Shown here: piece after piece, positions 9,630 through 20,032 of the stretch
Layout of the letters: each line of letters begins with the position of its first letter
Position numbering within the stretch: the stretch's first letter is position 1
Source: Cephalotrichum gorgonifer
Lineage: Eukaryota; Ascomycota; Sordariomycetes; Microascales; Microascaceae
Reading direction: 5' to 3'
Assembly (NCBI GenBank): GCA_900312665.1
Contig: ONZQ02000001.1
Coordinates: forward strand, 622,954-686,953
Length of the DNA: 64,000 bases
Made by a program: the position numbers and the translations under genes
Notes under the pieces: model-generated
Databases searched by the model: none
What the model saw: the letters and a program-made list of their open reading frames with translations, nothing else
Told to the model about the DNA's origin: nothing

Positions 9630-12402
9630 TTATACATTCCCTTCACTGCGCCAGATATGCGTGTCCCCAAGACTTAGAGAGCTGCTCGAGCTCTGCACCT
9701 CCGGGGGCACGGCCTCGAGCGGGCTCTGCGTCGTTGAGTCCTCATCGATAAGGGGTGGGGGGTCCTTGTATATCCACGGCTGTACTAGTCTGTTCGCCAT
9801 AAATTCGAGTTAGACAGCTCCTTGGGTGAAGGGCGGGATGACGGCCTTATGTATATGAGGCGCCCAGGAGAAGGTAACTTACGGCAGCTTGAGGCTCGGA
9901 TTCACGTACCGCAGCCCCTTTTCCCTCTCCTCGTCCAGCGTGCTCCCCCTCCTAAGGGTCCCCAACGCTGGTCGGCCCGTCGGCATCCCGTCGCTGAACC
10001 CCGCCGCCTCCTCCGGGTCCGTGTCCGCCCGGATACTCCTCAGAGAGATGAACATTGTTAGCGGCTCATATCGCCTTCTAAAGTAGTACCCGTACCACAC
10101 AGTGAACACCACCAGCGGCGCCACCAGCCCCGCCGCCTTAAACGCCTCCTGCAGACCTAGCACTCCGGCCATGGTCAGCTGGAAGAAGAACAGTCCGAGG
10201 ACGATCCGGTAAGAGATCATCGGCCACGCCTGGCCCGTGGCGTGCTGCGGCTGGTCCATGGCATAGAGGAGCTGGTACTTGTACGTGAAATAGCTAAGCA
10301 CGAAGTATATGAGCCCCGCTAGAAGCATGAGGACGCCCTTTTGGAGGATGCTGTACACGAGGCAGAGCACAAAGATGAGGATCGCCGTGGGGAGATAGTA
10401 CCCATAGCTGAAGAGCGGCGGTGCTTTCATCTCGGAGAAGTCTCGCGGCGTCTTGGCCGTGAGCCGGCCCCACGCGTGCTGCGCGATGCCGCCAGGCTCG
10501 AGGAGCCGGAACGGCATGAGACCCACGCCCTGCAGGACTATGAAGCTGATGTAGAAGTCGCTGGTTTTCATGATCGACCGTGCGATGAGCTGCGGGAGCT
10601 CGTGTGTCTTATCCAGGGCACCCCACAGCGCGGGCAGGAACTGCGTCGTCGACCCGGAGATGGTAAAGACCAGGAAAATGTTGAAGAAGGTGAAGAAGAA
10701 GTTCTTTGAGATGACCGACAGCTCGATCTGGCCCCGGGAGATCATACCCTGGTGGTGCGAGAGGTAATCGTAAAGGAAAGGCACCATGACGTTGAGCAGC
10801 GACACGGCACCGGTTGGGAGCCCTGACTGCACGAGCAGACGGATCCAATCATGATCTGCAAGATACTTTGCAAAGCCAGGGAGTGCCTTCCTGATCGTGC
10901 AGATGCTGAGGAGTGAGGCTAGGGATGCGACGATAAGCAACCAGACGAGAGTAAGTACCGTGATGAATATCGTCACTATCCACGATTTCATCCTCCGCAC
11001 TCCGCGCGGGGCATATGTATTTCTCCAGACAACGTCGGTCGGCGATGGCGCGGGCTTCGTCAGAAGTCTCCCAGGCCGAGGGTCGATGAGCGCCTGGATA
11101 GCCATCTGGCACGACGCTATGGAGTCCATAGTCACAAACGCGAGATCCGCCGGATCATAGCTCTGCCCACGGGCGTCTTGGATCTTCGCGTCCAGACGTC
11201 GAAGCTTCTCCTCATAGTAGTCGATAGCGTCGGTCTTGCGGGATCGGAGCCGAAGAAACCCGTACCAGAGGCGGACCTTAGGCCGCTCTCCTTCCTCAAG
11301 GCTGAGGCCCGATTCCGCCATTCCCTGCAGCACATTGCCTTGGTCGGCGGCCGACGTCCCGCTCTCATCGTTGTTGCGCCTCTCGCCACTTCCGTCTAGG
11401 CGGCCCGACAGGCCGGCTTGGGTGGCTTGCAGCCTTGTGTTATAATCGCTCCAGGCGTCTTCCAGCTGTCTCAGACAGGTTTCGCGACGTTCAATGAGGC
11501 CGTCGATCGTGCGCCAGTCGCGGCATAGAACGACCTTCTCGACCTGGCCGATCTCAAGTTTCTCGAAGAGGGTCTTAAGCTTCTCTTCCGATCGCAAGCT
11601 TCTTGGTATGCCAGAGAGTCTGAACGTCCGATCTGTGATGGTGGACTGCGTGCCAAGGTAATCCTGTCGGACGCGGAGGACTCGGACTGTCTCCCTGTTA
11701 AGGATGTAGAGCACGAGGATCGAGAAGAAGTATGTGAAGACCAGGTATGCCCAGAGATATGTGATGTTCTTCTCCTTGTCTGGCTTCCCGTGGACTCCCC
11801 ACGGTTCCTGGTCTAGTGTGCTCTGCGAATAGAAGTAAGAGTTGGTTCTAGGGTTGCTGAACTCCATCCTCCCAAGAAAATGTGCATTAATAGGTGTTAA
11901 GACTGCGGCGGCGAAGAATATCATGATCGAAAATATGCGGATGGCCATCTTAAAGAAGTTGAGAAACTAAACAGGTCAGTATCACTTCTCCAACAGAGCA
12001 CCGCAGTAGCGTCCCAGGGACAGGGAACATACGACGAATGCGTCCAGGCCAGCTGACGCTAGAACCTGCTCCTCTGTGGCCCGATATAACGAGGGGATCC
12101 ATCCGAAGAAGCTGTCGGGTAGGCTAGGGAGGTTGACATCGGCGTCGAGGCGGGCTTTTCTCGCAGCGTATAGAGACTTCCATCTTGGGCGCCAGAACTA
12201 GGGAGGCACGGCTGGTTAGCTGGCGAGACCGCGAGGAGACAGGTACGGAAAGGCCCTGTGCATGACATACGCAGAAGCTAAAGAAAGATACTATCCCCAG
12301 AGCCCCTGATGTGTAGACTATCAACATAATATCCTCGGACCCTGGGTGAAGATACTGTTCTCCGCCGCACTCCGGGACGGAGGTTTCGGTAGGGGTACTC
12401 AT
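9630..12402 (-). CDS. CSC1/OSCA1-like calcium-permeable stress-gated channel
   Basis: Predicted 846-residue multi-pass protein of the DUF221/CSC1/OSCA (TMEM63) family, which form osmo- or mechanosensitive cation channels, here in the plasma membrane or endomembranes. Exons are 12271-12402, 12033-12197, 9883-11966 and 9630-9789; all phases agree. Exon 1 gives the first membrane helix (VYTSGALGIVSFFSF). Exon 2 contains the family motif DSFFGWIPSLYRA. Exon 3 holds two more N-terminal helices, the cytosolic RNA-fold-like domain (TDRTFRLSGIPRSLRSEEKL) and the 7-TM DUF221 core, with FFTFFNIFLVFTISG typical of the pore region. Exon 4 adds a Ser/acidic tail with PWIYKDPP. Transport activity and location are inferred from the family. 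Confidence 0.93.
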
Positions 12403-13092
12403 GTCGGCGGTTGGGTTCGGGTCACTGTCTCAACCATTGTTCCGAGTGAGTCAAGTGGGATCTGGCGTGGCTGGTACAAAATGTGTGGATCGAAAGTGTG
12501 ACGAACGGCGAACTTTCCGAAGCAGAGGTGCAGCTCTCAAGGTCCTCCCTCTCATCCAGTTGAAGGTCGTCGCTGCCTCTGGTGGCGCGTTCCTGGAAGC
12601 TGGAGCATGACCAGTCGTTTGATGACGTACCAGCGGGTCCTGCGCCCAGCCGAAATGACGATACGTTACGTAAGCTAGTCCAAGTACACCAAGAATTACC
12701 CCGTTTATTGTATACTCTGGATTGAAGGGTTCTTTTCAATGGCAGACGAGAATGCATTTCCGAGCTTCATCTCAAGTCTCCCAGTCGTCGGACCATCTGT
12801 CTAAGCAAGAACCGCTTTCCTTTCGTCTATAAAAAGGCAAGCCAACACTGTCGTCAACTGCAATTATGCCGGAATGAGAACGAGAACGAGCCGATGTTGC
12901 AGGATATCGAATGTCTCTAGGATAGCAACTTAATACTAAGTAATTCACTCCCACAGATCAGATTTCACGTTTAACCTCGAAAACTACCTCCCCATCCTCG
13001 GCAATACCAAAAGTTGCGCCAGTCTAGCCATAGCCCCCAGTCTCTCCTGCTGATCAAGGCTCTTCCACGGAGTCTTCATCTCCTCGGGTCTA
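12403..13092. other. intergenic
   Basis: Upstream region of the CSC1-like gene and downstream of the subtilase remnant. No credible ORF. A TATAAAA-like word at about 12831 points to no recognisable downstream gene. Confidence 0.5.
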
Positions 13093-15846
13093 TCAAGTCC
13101 AGACCTCCACATACCGACTCTTCTCGTTCAGCCCGAGATGCTTGAACGCCATCCGCATATGGTCTACCGCCATCTGCGACCTGGTATCGCTGAAGTCCTT
13201 CGCTGATACTACAGCCTGCGTCCCGCTAATCCCACCGCCGGCCGTGAGCCGGTGGTGCAGCGCCCCAAGGCGAATGATGTGGATCACGAGCGCGCCGAGA
13301 CCCGCCGCCCGGGCCGTAGCTACTGACGACCCGGAGTACGACTGCAACTTCTGCACTCCCTTTGGCCTCTTCTCAAGGACCTCATGGCCTGGGAGGAGGT
13401 ACTCGAGCGTCTGCGAGTCGGGAGTAGAGTCCTTGCCGCGACCCGTACTCGTCGCGGCGCCGATGCGGAAGATCTTGTCGCGCTTGAGGGCGTAGGGTTA
13501 GGAATCGGGGTCATTGAGGGAGCCCTGGTCGCCTGACGAACTAAACATCAGGATGCCCGCCTTGACGGCGCGCTGGAGGGCTCCTTCGAACAGCTGCTTC
13601 TTCGGCGAGCCTTCGTCAAGCTTCTTGATGGACCAGGACATGGAGATTATGTCGACGTTGCGGTCAACAGCCGCATCGATTGCCTTATTGGAGAAGAGTG
13701 TTAACGCTGCGGAGAAAATAATAACGGGTAGATATACCTTTATCGCGCTGTCCACGTCGATTTGAAGATCTGCTTTCCCAGGCTCGACAAATGTCTGCAC
13801 CTTGATAACATGGATCTTCGCCATCGGGCACACCCTCGCAACCATACACGCCATGACCGTCCCATGTCCATTACTACTAAACCGATAGTGACCCCTCGAC
13901 CCCGTATCGAAGCTTGTCCCTCCCTGTATCTGTGTGCGAATCGCCTTCCGCCAGATATCCACCCCGTCGTCGATCACCGCCACGACAATATTCCTGAAAA
14001 GGTCCGGCGAGATCGAGCGGCCCTTGAACAACGTGCTCTCGTACGAGCAGTCGACATTTTGCATCTTATTGACAAATCGGTCAATGGAGTCAAGCCATTT
14101 GTGCGTATTGACCTGCTTCCCCTCCGCGCCCTCACCCTGTATGCCACCAAGGAGCGCGTTGGAAAGGGTCATGGCCAAGGCGTCGTCCGGATCGTGGTCA
14201 TCGTCGACGGTTATGGCCGAGGCCGGGTCGGTGCGGTTCTTTGATAGACGCTCCTTGAAGCGGTTTATATTGGCCGCGACTCGTCTGCCTCCTTCCCGCG
14301 AGTCCAGCATCTGTTGTTTCCGATAAGCCTTAGCAAAACGAAAGACAAAAACTGCCGGTTCGTTTGAGTACTCTTTGGGTATGCTCTTACCTTGTCAAAG
14401 TTCAGATTAATCTTCCGCAACGCTGGACATCTTACCAACCCTTCCGCTTCACTCCACCCCCTCAACACAGAATTACTCCCACTCCAGAGCAGTGAAACCT
14501 CCCTCAGCTCCTTCCCAACCTCGGAAATTGTCAACGGACACAAGTCAGTTTTCCTCCAGCCCAAGACCTCCCCCATAAACGGCTGCAGACACGCCTCGAT
14601 CGTCTGGTCGCTATGCGGGTCGTTGCGGCAGTCGTCTACGATGACCTTGACAATGCGCTCTACCTTCTTTTTATGGCGCAGCCAGTGAAAAAAGAAAAGC
14701 ATGTCGGTCCGGCCAGGGTCGTCCTCGGTAGGGGATGATAGCGCAACGCCGTCGCCGAAGCGGACAGCTTCCTTACCGCGCACGCGAACATTGCGGAAGC
14801 GCACGAACTGGAGGACCTTGTCGAGGTTGAAATGCTCGAAGGTGTGGATGAAGTCCTGGGCGTGGATCTCGGGGTTGGAGGGATCAACCTCGGAATAGTC
14901 AAAGCTTGTCTGGACATTTGATTTTCAAGAAGGGGTTAGTTGTCCGATAGGGGGTGCTGTCGTTGAGAGGTGGGTGTGATGGGGTTGGCAGCGGCGCACC
15001 GTTTATGTTCACCCCATAAAGCCAGCTCTCCGCCTTCTCAGGATCTCTCGTCCGCAGGTAGTGCAGCTTGAGGAATTCGCGTACCTCGTTCGCCGTCCCC
15101 TCCCACTCTCTAGGGTCTTGCAGGTCCTTCTCGCCCACCATTGATATCGACTGGAAGCCCTCGTTAACCACTCTGAGGCTGGGTTGTACCGGGGTGTGGG
15201 GAGAATGAGAGTCTCGCCGCACCAGGGGCTTTACGGGCTCTACCAACTCGGCTGGAGCATGAAGCTCCCACCTCCCTTTATGTCATCGTTAGTCTTCATT
15301 AGGAGGTGTCGGATCTACTGGTACTAACGTTTATGCCATTAGAAAGTCTCTGGGGCTTGAACCCGTCGACATTGATCGCGTTGAATTCGTCTGTCTCTGG
15401 GTTGCCCTTCGCCTCGCGGCCAGGCTTGTCCTTCAGCTTCCGGTCCAGTGCGCCCCTTGCGCCGGATTTAACCGTCTGGGTGTCTACCCTCCTGTTCTCA
15501 TTCACTCTGTCGTACTCCTCTTGGCACAGTTTCAGCGTGTGGTTGTGATAAGCGAAAACTGAGAGACTCTCGTGCCGTGTCGTGATGTCGAGCGCCTTGT
15601 CCGCCTGCCTCACGAGCGCCCTTACAATCTCCAGCCGCCTCCCGCCTCCACTTCTTTGCACTTATCGTAGTCCACGGCGAGGTGGAGAGCCGTTAGGCCC
15701 TCCTCGTCCTGCACATACAGCGCTGCCTGGTTCGACTTTCCGATTAGCCTTATGATGGTGTCGGTGGCGAGGGCGGACTTGATGATCGCGTGGACCAAGT
15801 TCCCGGAGGTCTCGGACTTTCTCGTCGCAGCGCCTCGGGGAGGCAT
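13093..15846 (-). pseudogene. ankyrin-subtilisin-like (S8) protease gene, disrupted
   Basis: Fungal S8 protease with an N-terminal ankyrin-like region. Exon blocks are 15329-15846, 15013 to about 15264, 14391-14909, 13738-14310 and 13093-13683; the last intron is 13684-13737 (54 nt). The visible ankyrin motif is GLTALHLAVDY. The catalytic Asp is in VAVIDDGVD, His in NGHGTVMACM and Ser in SGSSVATARAAG. Two lesions are present: a frame change between about 15637 and 15660, and an in-frame TAA at 13498-13500 that cuts translation between His and Ser. Beyond it the same frame reads on as protease (RDKIFRIGAAT, then the Ser box) to a TGA at 13093. As written, the product would lack its nucleophile. 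The first ATG (15846) is only 10 bp from that of the divergent ankyrin gene. Exon edges near 15264 and 15013 are less certain. Confidence 0.75.
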
Positions 15847-15855
15847 CGAGCGTCC

Positions 15856-18800
15856 ATGCACAGGCAATCTCTGTTGGAAATCGCGGCATCTCAAGGGCTA
15901 GAGCACGTGTTGAATCTGTACCTCGAGAAGCACGAAGAGGATATCAGCATAGCAGCGGTGGCGGCCGCTCGGAGCGGACATATCGACGTCATGGAACTGC
16001 TGATGTCCAAGTTGAAGCCTGACGACATGCCGATCTACGATCTCCTTGCCGCGTCCATGTCATCGGGTGACACTGCGGCTCTGGAAAAATTGGTCGGAAA
16101 GTTCGCAACCGACAAGAGAAATCTTGTGTTGTTCCCGACTTGGGTGCTTCACCGAGCGGCGATCCTCGGAAACATAGACGCCGTCAACGCCCTAGTAGAT
16201 GCCGGTGTGCTCCCGGATGATGTGCGATTTAGGGGGGATGAGACGGACCCGATATTATCCGCCGCAGCGGCCGGAGGAAATTCCGAGATAGTGAGGATGA
16301 TGCTCGACCGCCATAAGTTCGACGTTGACGCGATTGTGGGAGGCGACGTCCAGTTTAGGGCCCTCACCTACGTATGCTCCGTCGGCTTCATTCCCATAGT
16401 CCATATGCTCCTGGAAGCACGGGCCAAAGTCAACGGGCTTCCTAGTCATTCTAATAGCTCCCCATTGATAGAAGCAAGTTTATATGGAAGATATGACCTC
16501 ATCGAATCGCTATGTCAATCGGGAGCCGATCCGAACCTGCAAGACAGAGGGGAAAGCAAGATTCCCCCCAAGCTCCCGGTACTCTTTGCTGCGGTTCAGG
16601 GATTCCACCGGAGCCTCCGGCGCCTTCTAGATGCCGGAGCCGAGGTCGAGGCTAGTGGCACCACCGTCACCCCTCTCTATCTCGCGATTAACGGGGGTCA
16701 TCTTGAGGTCTGTCGGATCTTGGTTGAGAGGGGGGCTAATCTTCAGCAAGACGGCGTCGGAAGCAATGGAGTGGAACGAGCGGCTTACTATGGCTACACT
16801 GAAATCGTCGACTACTTCATGTCTCTCGGACGCGGTGACGAGGGTGCTGAGCCGGAGACGATTAACGAGAATTCCGCTTACGCCACCAAAGCATTCTTTC
16901 GAGCCGTTCAAACTGGCTTGATGTCTATGGTCAGGTGCCTCCTTAAGTGGATCATCGACGTCAATGGAAAGGACGAGGATGGATACACGGCAGTATATAC
17001 GGCAGCATGGCCGAACAACGCAGATATCGTACAGCTCTTGTTGGACACTGGTGCGTGTTCAGACGAGCCATGCTATGACTGGACGCCACTCCAAATCGCA
17101 TACGACTACGAAGATGTAGTAAGAGCGCTGTTAAACGTGAAGGACAAGCCAAAGATCGATGAAATAGGACCACATGGGCCGGTCCTCTTCTTGGCCGCGA
17201 GGTGGAACAGCCCAGGTGTCATCCGGGCTCTGCTCGAGCACAAGCCAAACCCCGACGCCGCATTCCCCAGTGACCGCCGCAACCCCGGAATTGGAGCGGT
17301 TTCGGCAGCCATTCTCCAGGGCAATACGGAGGTAGTGGAGCTGCTTTTAGAAGCTGGCGCAAACGTGGACCACCAGACTGAGAACGGGAACTGTCCCGTC
17401 CACTTCGCAGTCCTTGTGGAAGATGCCGAGAGCAGCAGCAAGTGGCTCCGAATTCTCTTGAGATATCACCGCAATCTGGAGTTGAGAGATAATCAGGGTA
17501 ACACCGCCCTCCATTACATCACAGCAGAGACCTCGCCTCTTCCCATCAAGATGCTCGTCGACGCAGGGGCGAGTCCGAATCTAACGAACAAGGCGGGGGA
17601 GGCGCCGCTATTGAGGGCAGTAATTATAGGGAACATGGCGGTGGCTAGGTACCTTCTCACCCAAAAAGTGAGAGTGGACATTCCTAACTTGAAAGGCAGC
17701 ACGGCGCTGCACATGGCCTGCATGAATGGAAGCGTGGAGTTCGTCGAGCTTCTGTTAGAGCACCACGCCGAGGCTAACGCGGTAGGATCTTCGGTGTTCG
17801 GGACGCTGCTGCAGGCTGCCTGCGCACGAGCAGCGGAAGACAAGAAGAAGGATATCATTTCCTGCCTCCTCCAGCGCGGAAAAGCAAGAGTCAATATCGA
17901 AGGGGGACTGCTGGGGACTGCCCTGAATACCGCGTGTGTGTACTGCACGCCAGATATCGTGGGCTTTTGCTGCACGAGAAACCTCCGATTGGCACCGACG
18001 ATGATCTCAAGAGGAATCCAGCTCAGCTTGCATCGCTCCGTACCAGTGAACACATTAATTTCTTCGCCGAGCACGTGGATTTATTCCGCAGGCATGACAT
18101 GCTGAAGAGGAAGGCCCTGCACTTCGCCGTCGGCAGCGGCCGCTTGGAGGTCGTCGAGAAGGTCTTTGAGCTCGGGGGGTATCCGTTAACGACCCCGACT
18201 CTGACGGCTGGACGCCCATCGTGTGGGCAGCTAGGATGCTGGAAAGGGGACCTGGGGCAGATTCGAAGGGCGAAGAGCATGAGGCTATAATACGGTTTTT
18301 AATATCTCAAGGTGCCGATCTTTGGGTGCGGGGAAAGGGCTGGAACGGAAGTACGTGGGATGAGGAGGCTTGGTCGCCGCTGAAGGTCGCCCGATACCAC
18401 GGGGCCCCTCAATCGGTGCTGGATCTCCTGACTTCAAGAGCATGCGGCATCGAGGGCTGCGAGACCTCTGTCGCTAACGACGAGAACATCCGCGAGTACC
18501 ACGGACAAGACAAGAACGCCGGGTCGGAGCCCCCCATGGCGGGTAGGACACGGCGACTCTCAGCCGTGAGCATGAGGTCGCATTATACTAGAAGCGCACG
18601 GCGACGGGACAAGCTCTTTTGCAGCGCCTGCCTCTTCGTAAGTCAGCCTGCGGGGCAAAATAATTGACGGGTGCGAAGTGACTAACTTTGGCTTCAGGAA
18701 CTCTATGGCGTTTACCTCAAGTGTAGCTCGTGCGAGGAATTTCCCCTCTGCTTCAAGTGCTCCGGCTCTCGAAGGCTCATTCACCGGGGGCATGTCTTCA

Positions 18801-18886
18801 GCACCTTCCTGGACGAGTTTGAAGAGAGCGCTCACATCACCGAGGCTTCGGATAGCTCGGATACAGACGACTCCGACTCCGATTGA
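15856..18886 (+). pseudogene. ankyrin-repeat protein with C-terminal ZZ-like zinc finger, frameshifted
   Basis: A long ankyrin array (about 15 or more repeats by eye, e.g. GSTALHMACMNGSVEFVELL, GHLEVCRILVERGANL) fills 15856-17955. Frame then jumps twice: near 17955-17965 (the following reading is LLLHEKPPIGTDDDLK) and near 18172-18180 at a G6 run (the following reading is VNDPDSDGWTPIVWAARM). Both fit one missing G. After 18180 the frame continues to 18637, then an intron 18638-18697 (GTAAGT..TTCAG), then the last exon to 18886. Together the two exons give CSAC, CSSCEEFPLCFKC and a downstream His, a ZZ-type zinc-finger pattern, followed by an acidic Ser/Asp tail. Such proteins are usually intracellular scaffolds; a role is not known. 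I chose the ATG at 15856 as the first ATG in the open frame; a 5' exon further upstream is possible. Confidence 0.75.
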
Positions 18887-20032
18887 GGGACCCGGAAGCC
18901 CGGAGCCGGGATCTAAGTAGCACTGCGTTTCTTTCTGGACTAAGAGATGTTGATACTAGAATAAAAAAATGAAAAGCGATTATCGGTGAGAGGCGTAATC
19001 AAATGGCTGACAGACACTGTGAGAGGCTAGAGAGGTCGGGTTCGTAGATCCTAGTGTTCCCATACCCCGTAGAGAGGGACATGCTGAAAGACTGAAGTAC
19101 TGGATTGGATCGGGCGGTCGCTTGCCGTACGGCCCCACACATCCCCACTATTGCCGGCCATGTCGGCCCCACGGAGCGCCGGTGTCAAGGCAGAGGGGTG
19201 TGGGTCCTGGTCAGCCCCCGTTGCAGCTCGGCACTCGGCGCATCTGGATCCACTGCGCTAAACTCTGAATTTACTCCGCTGTATGAGATTGCAAAGTGTG
19301 AGCTCACGCCTGAGCCGAAACATAGACGAGATTCGGTGTGGGATAGGTAAGCCTGTTAATATGGTGTCACAAGCGAGGGCGTTGTGCCGGGTGGGAGGGT
19401 CCAATTAATGGCCTTTCTGTATTCCTCGTCTGGTTGGAGAAGAGGGTTCCCATCGCTTCCTGTCCAAGAGGCTCCGACGCTGGCATGATGACTCAAGTAT
19501 TAATCCAACCAGCTGTTGACTTTTTCCAGGGTGGTGCCATGTGGCTTTCAAAGATTTCCTGTCCAACGGGTGAATATCATATCTGATGTTGTAAAAAAAG
19601 GTACCATATTGCAAGTATGACCCACCCGCCGCCCCACGAGCCGCCGCCCACACAAACTGGGTAAGCGCTAGGATTCTCGCATTACCACCTTCCATTTCCT
19701 GCTATGTCGCCAGCCCTTGACCCCGCTCAAACCTAGGCAACAGAATAAAATCTAACCAAGCCAATTGACCCTCGCCGTATCTGCAGCGCGATCCTGATCT
19801 AATATTGAGCGTACGAGGTTTGGGATGCCAGGAACAAAAGGTCCAGCCAACGTAATATCGGTGTTTAGTTCATCCACGGCGGCGATAATGCGTTCGCCCG
19901 GAATCCTTTCCGCCGGCTGAAGTTGCCCTCTCATCTCATCCTTATATTTAGATCTTACCCCGTCTTGTACGGTCTCATCCATACATAATGTTAGGGGCTG
20001 GATAACTGCGCGGTCAAATAATCTCGGCCAAG
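18887..20032. other. intergenic, mostly empty
   Basis: Between the ankyrin-ZZ gene and the ABC-C transporter. Only one small minus-strand ORF (listed separately) has protein-like composition. A sentence-like repeat is absent and no RNA gene is recognised. Confidence 0.5.
19752..19982 (-). CDS. small hypothetical ORF, 76 residues
   Basis: ATG-initiated ORF with ordinary amino-acid balance (DETVQDGVRSKYKDE near the start, AGPFVPGIPNLV near residues 45-58). I do not recognise it. It lies in the promoter region of the divergent ABC-C transporter, about 50 bp from its ATG. It may be a small gene, a gene fragment, or chance. Confidence 0.25.
   Translation of the reverse strand: MDETVQDGVRSKYKDEMRGQLQPAERIPGERIIAAVDELNTDITLAGPFVPGIPNLVRSILDQDRAADTARVNWLG

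Noticed and set aside
13498..13500. Programmed stop-codon readthrough in the subtilase
   Set aside because: No readthrough context can be recognised, the gene also has a frameshift, and simple loss is the easier explanation.
15640..15660. An intron explaining the frame change
   Set aside because: Only about 13 nt would lie between GT and AG, too short for a fungal intron.
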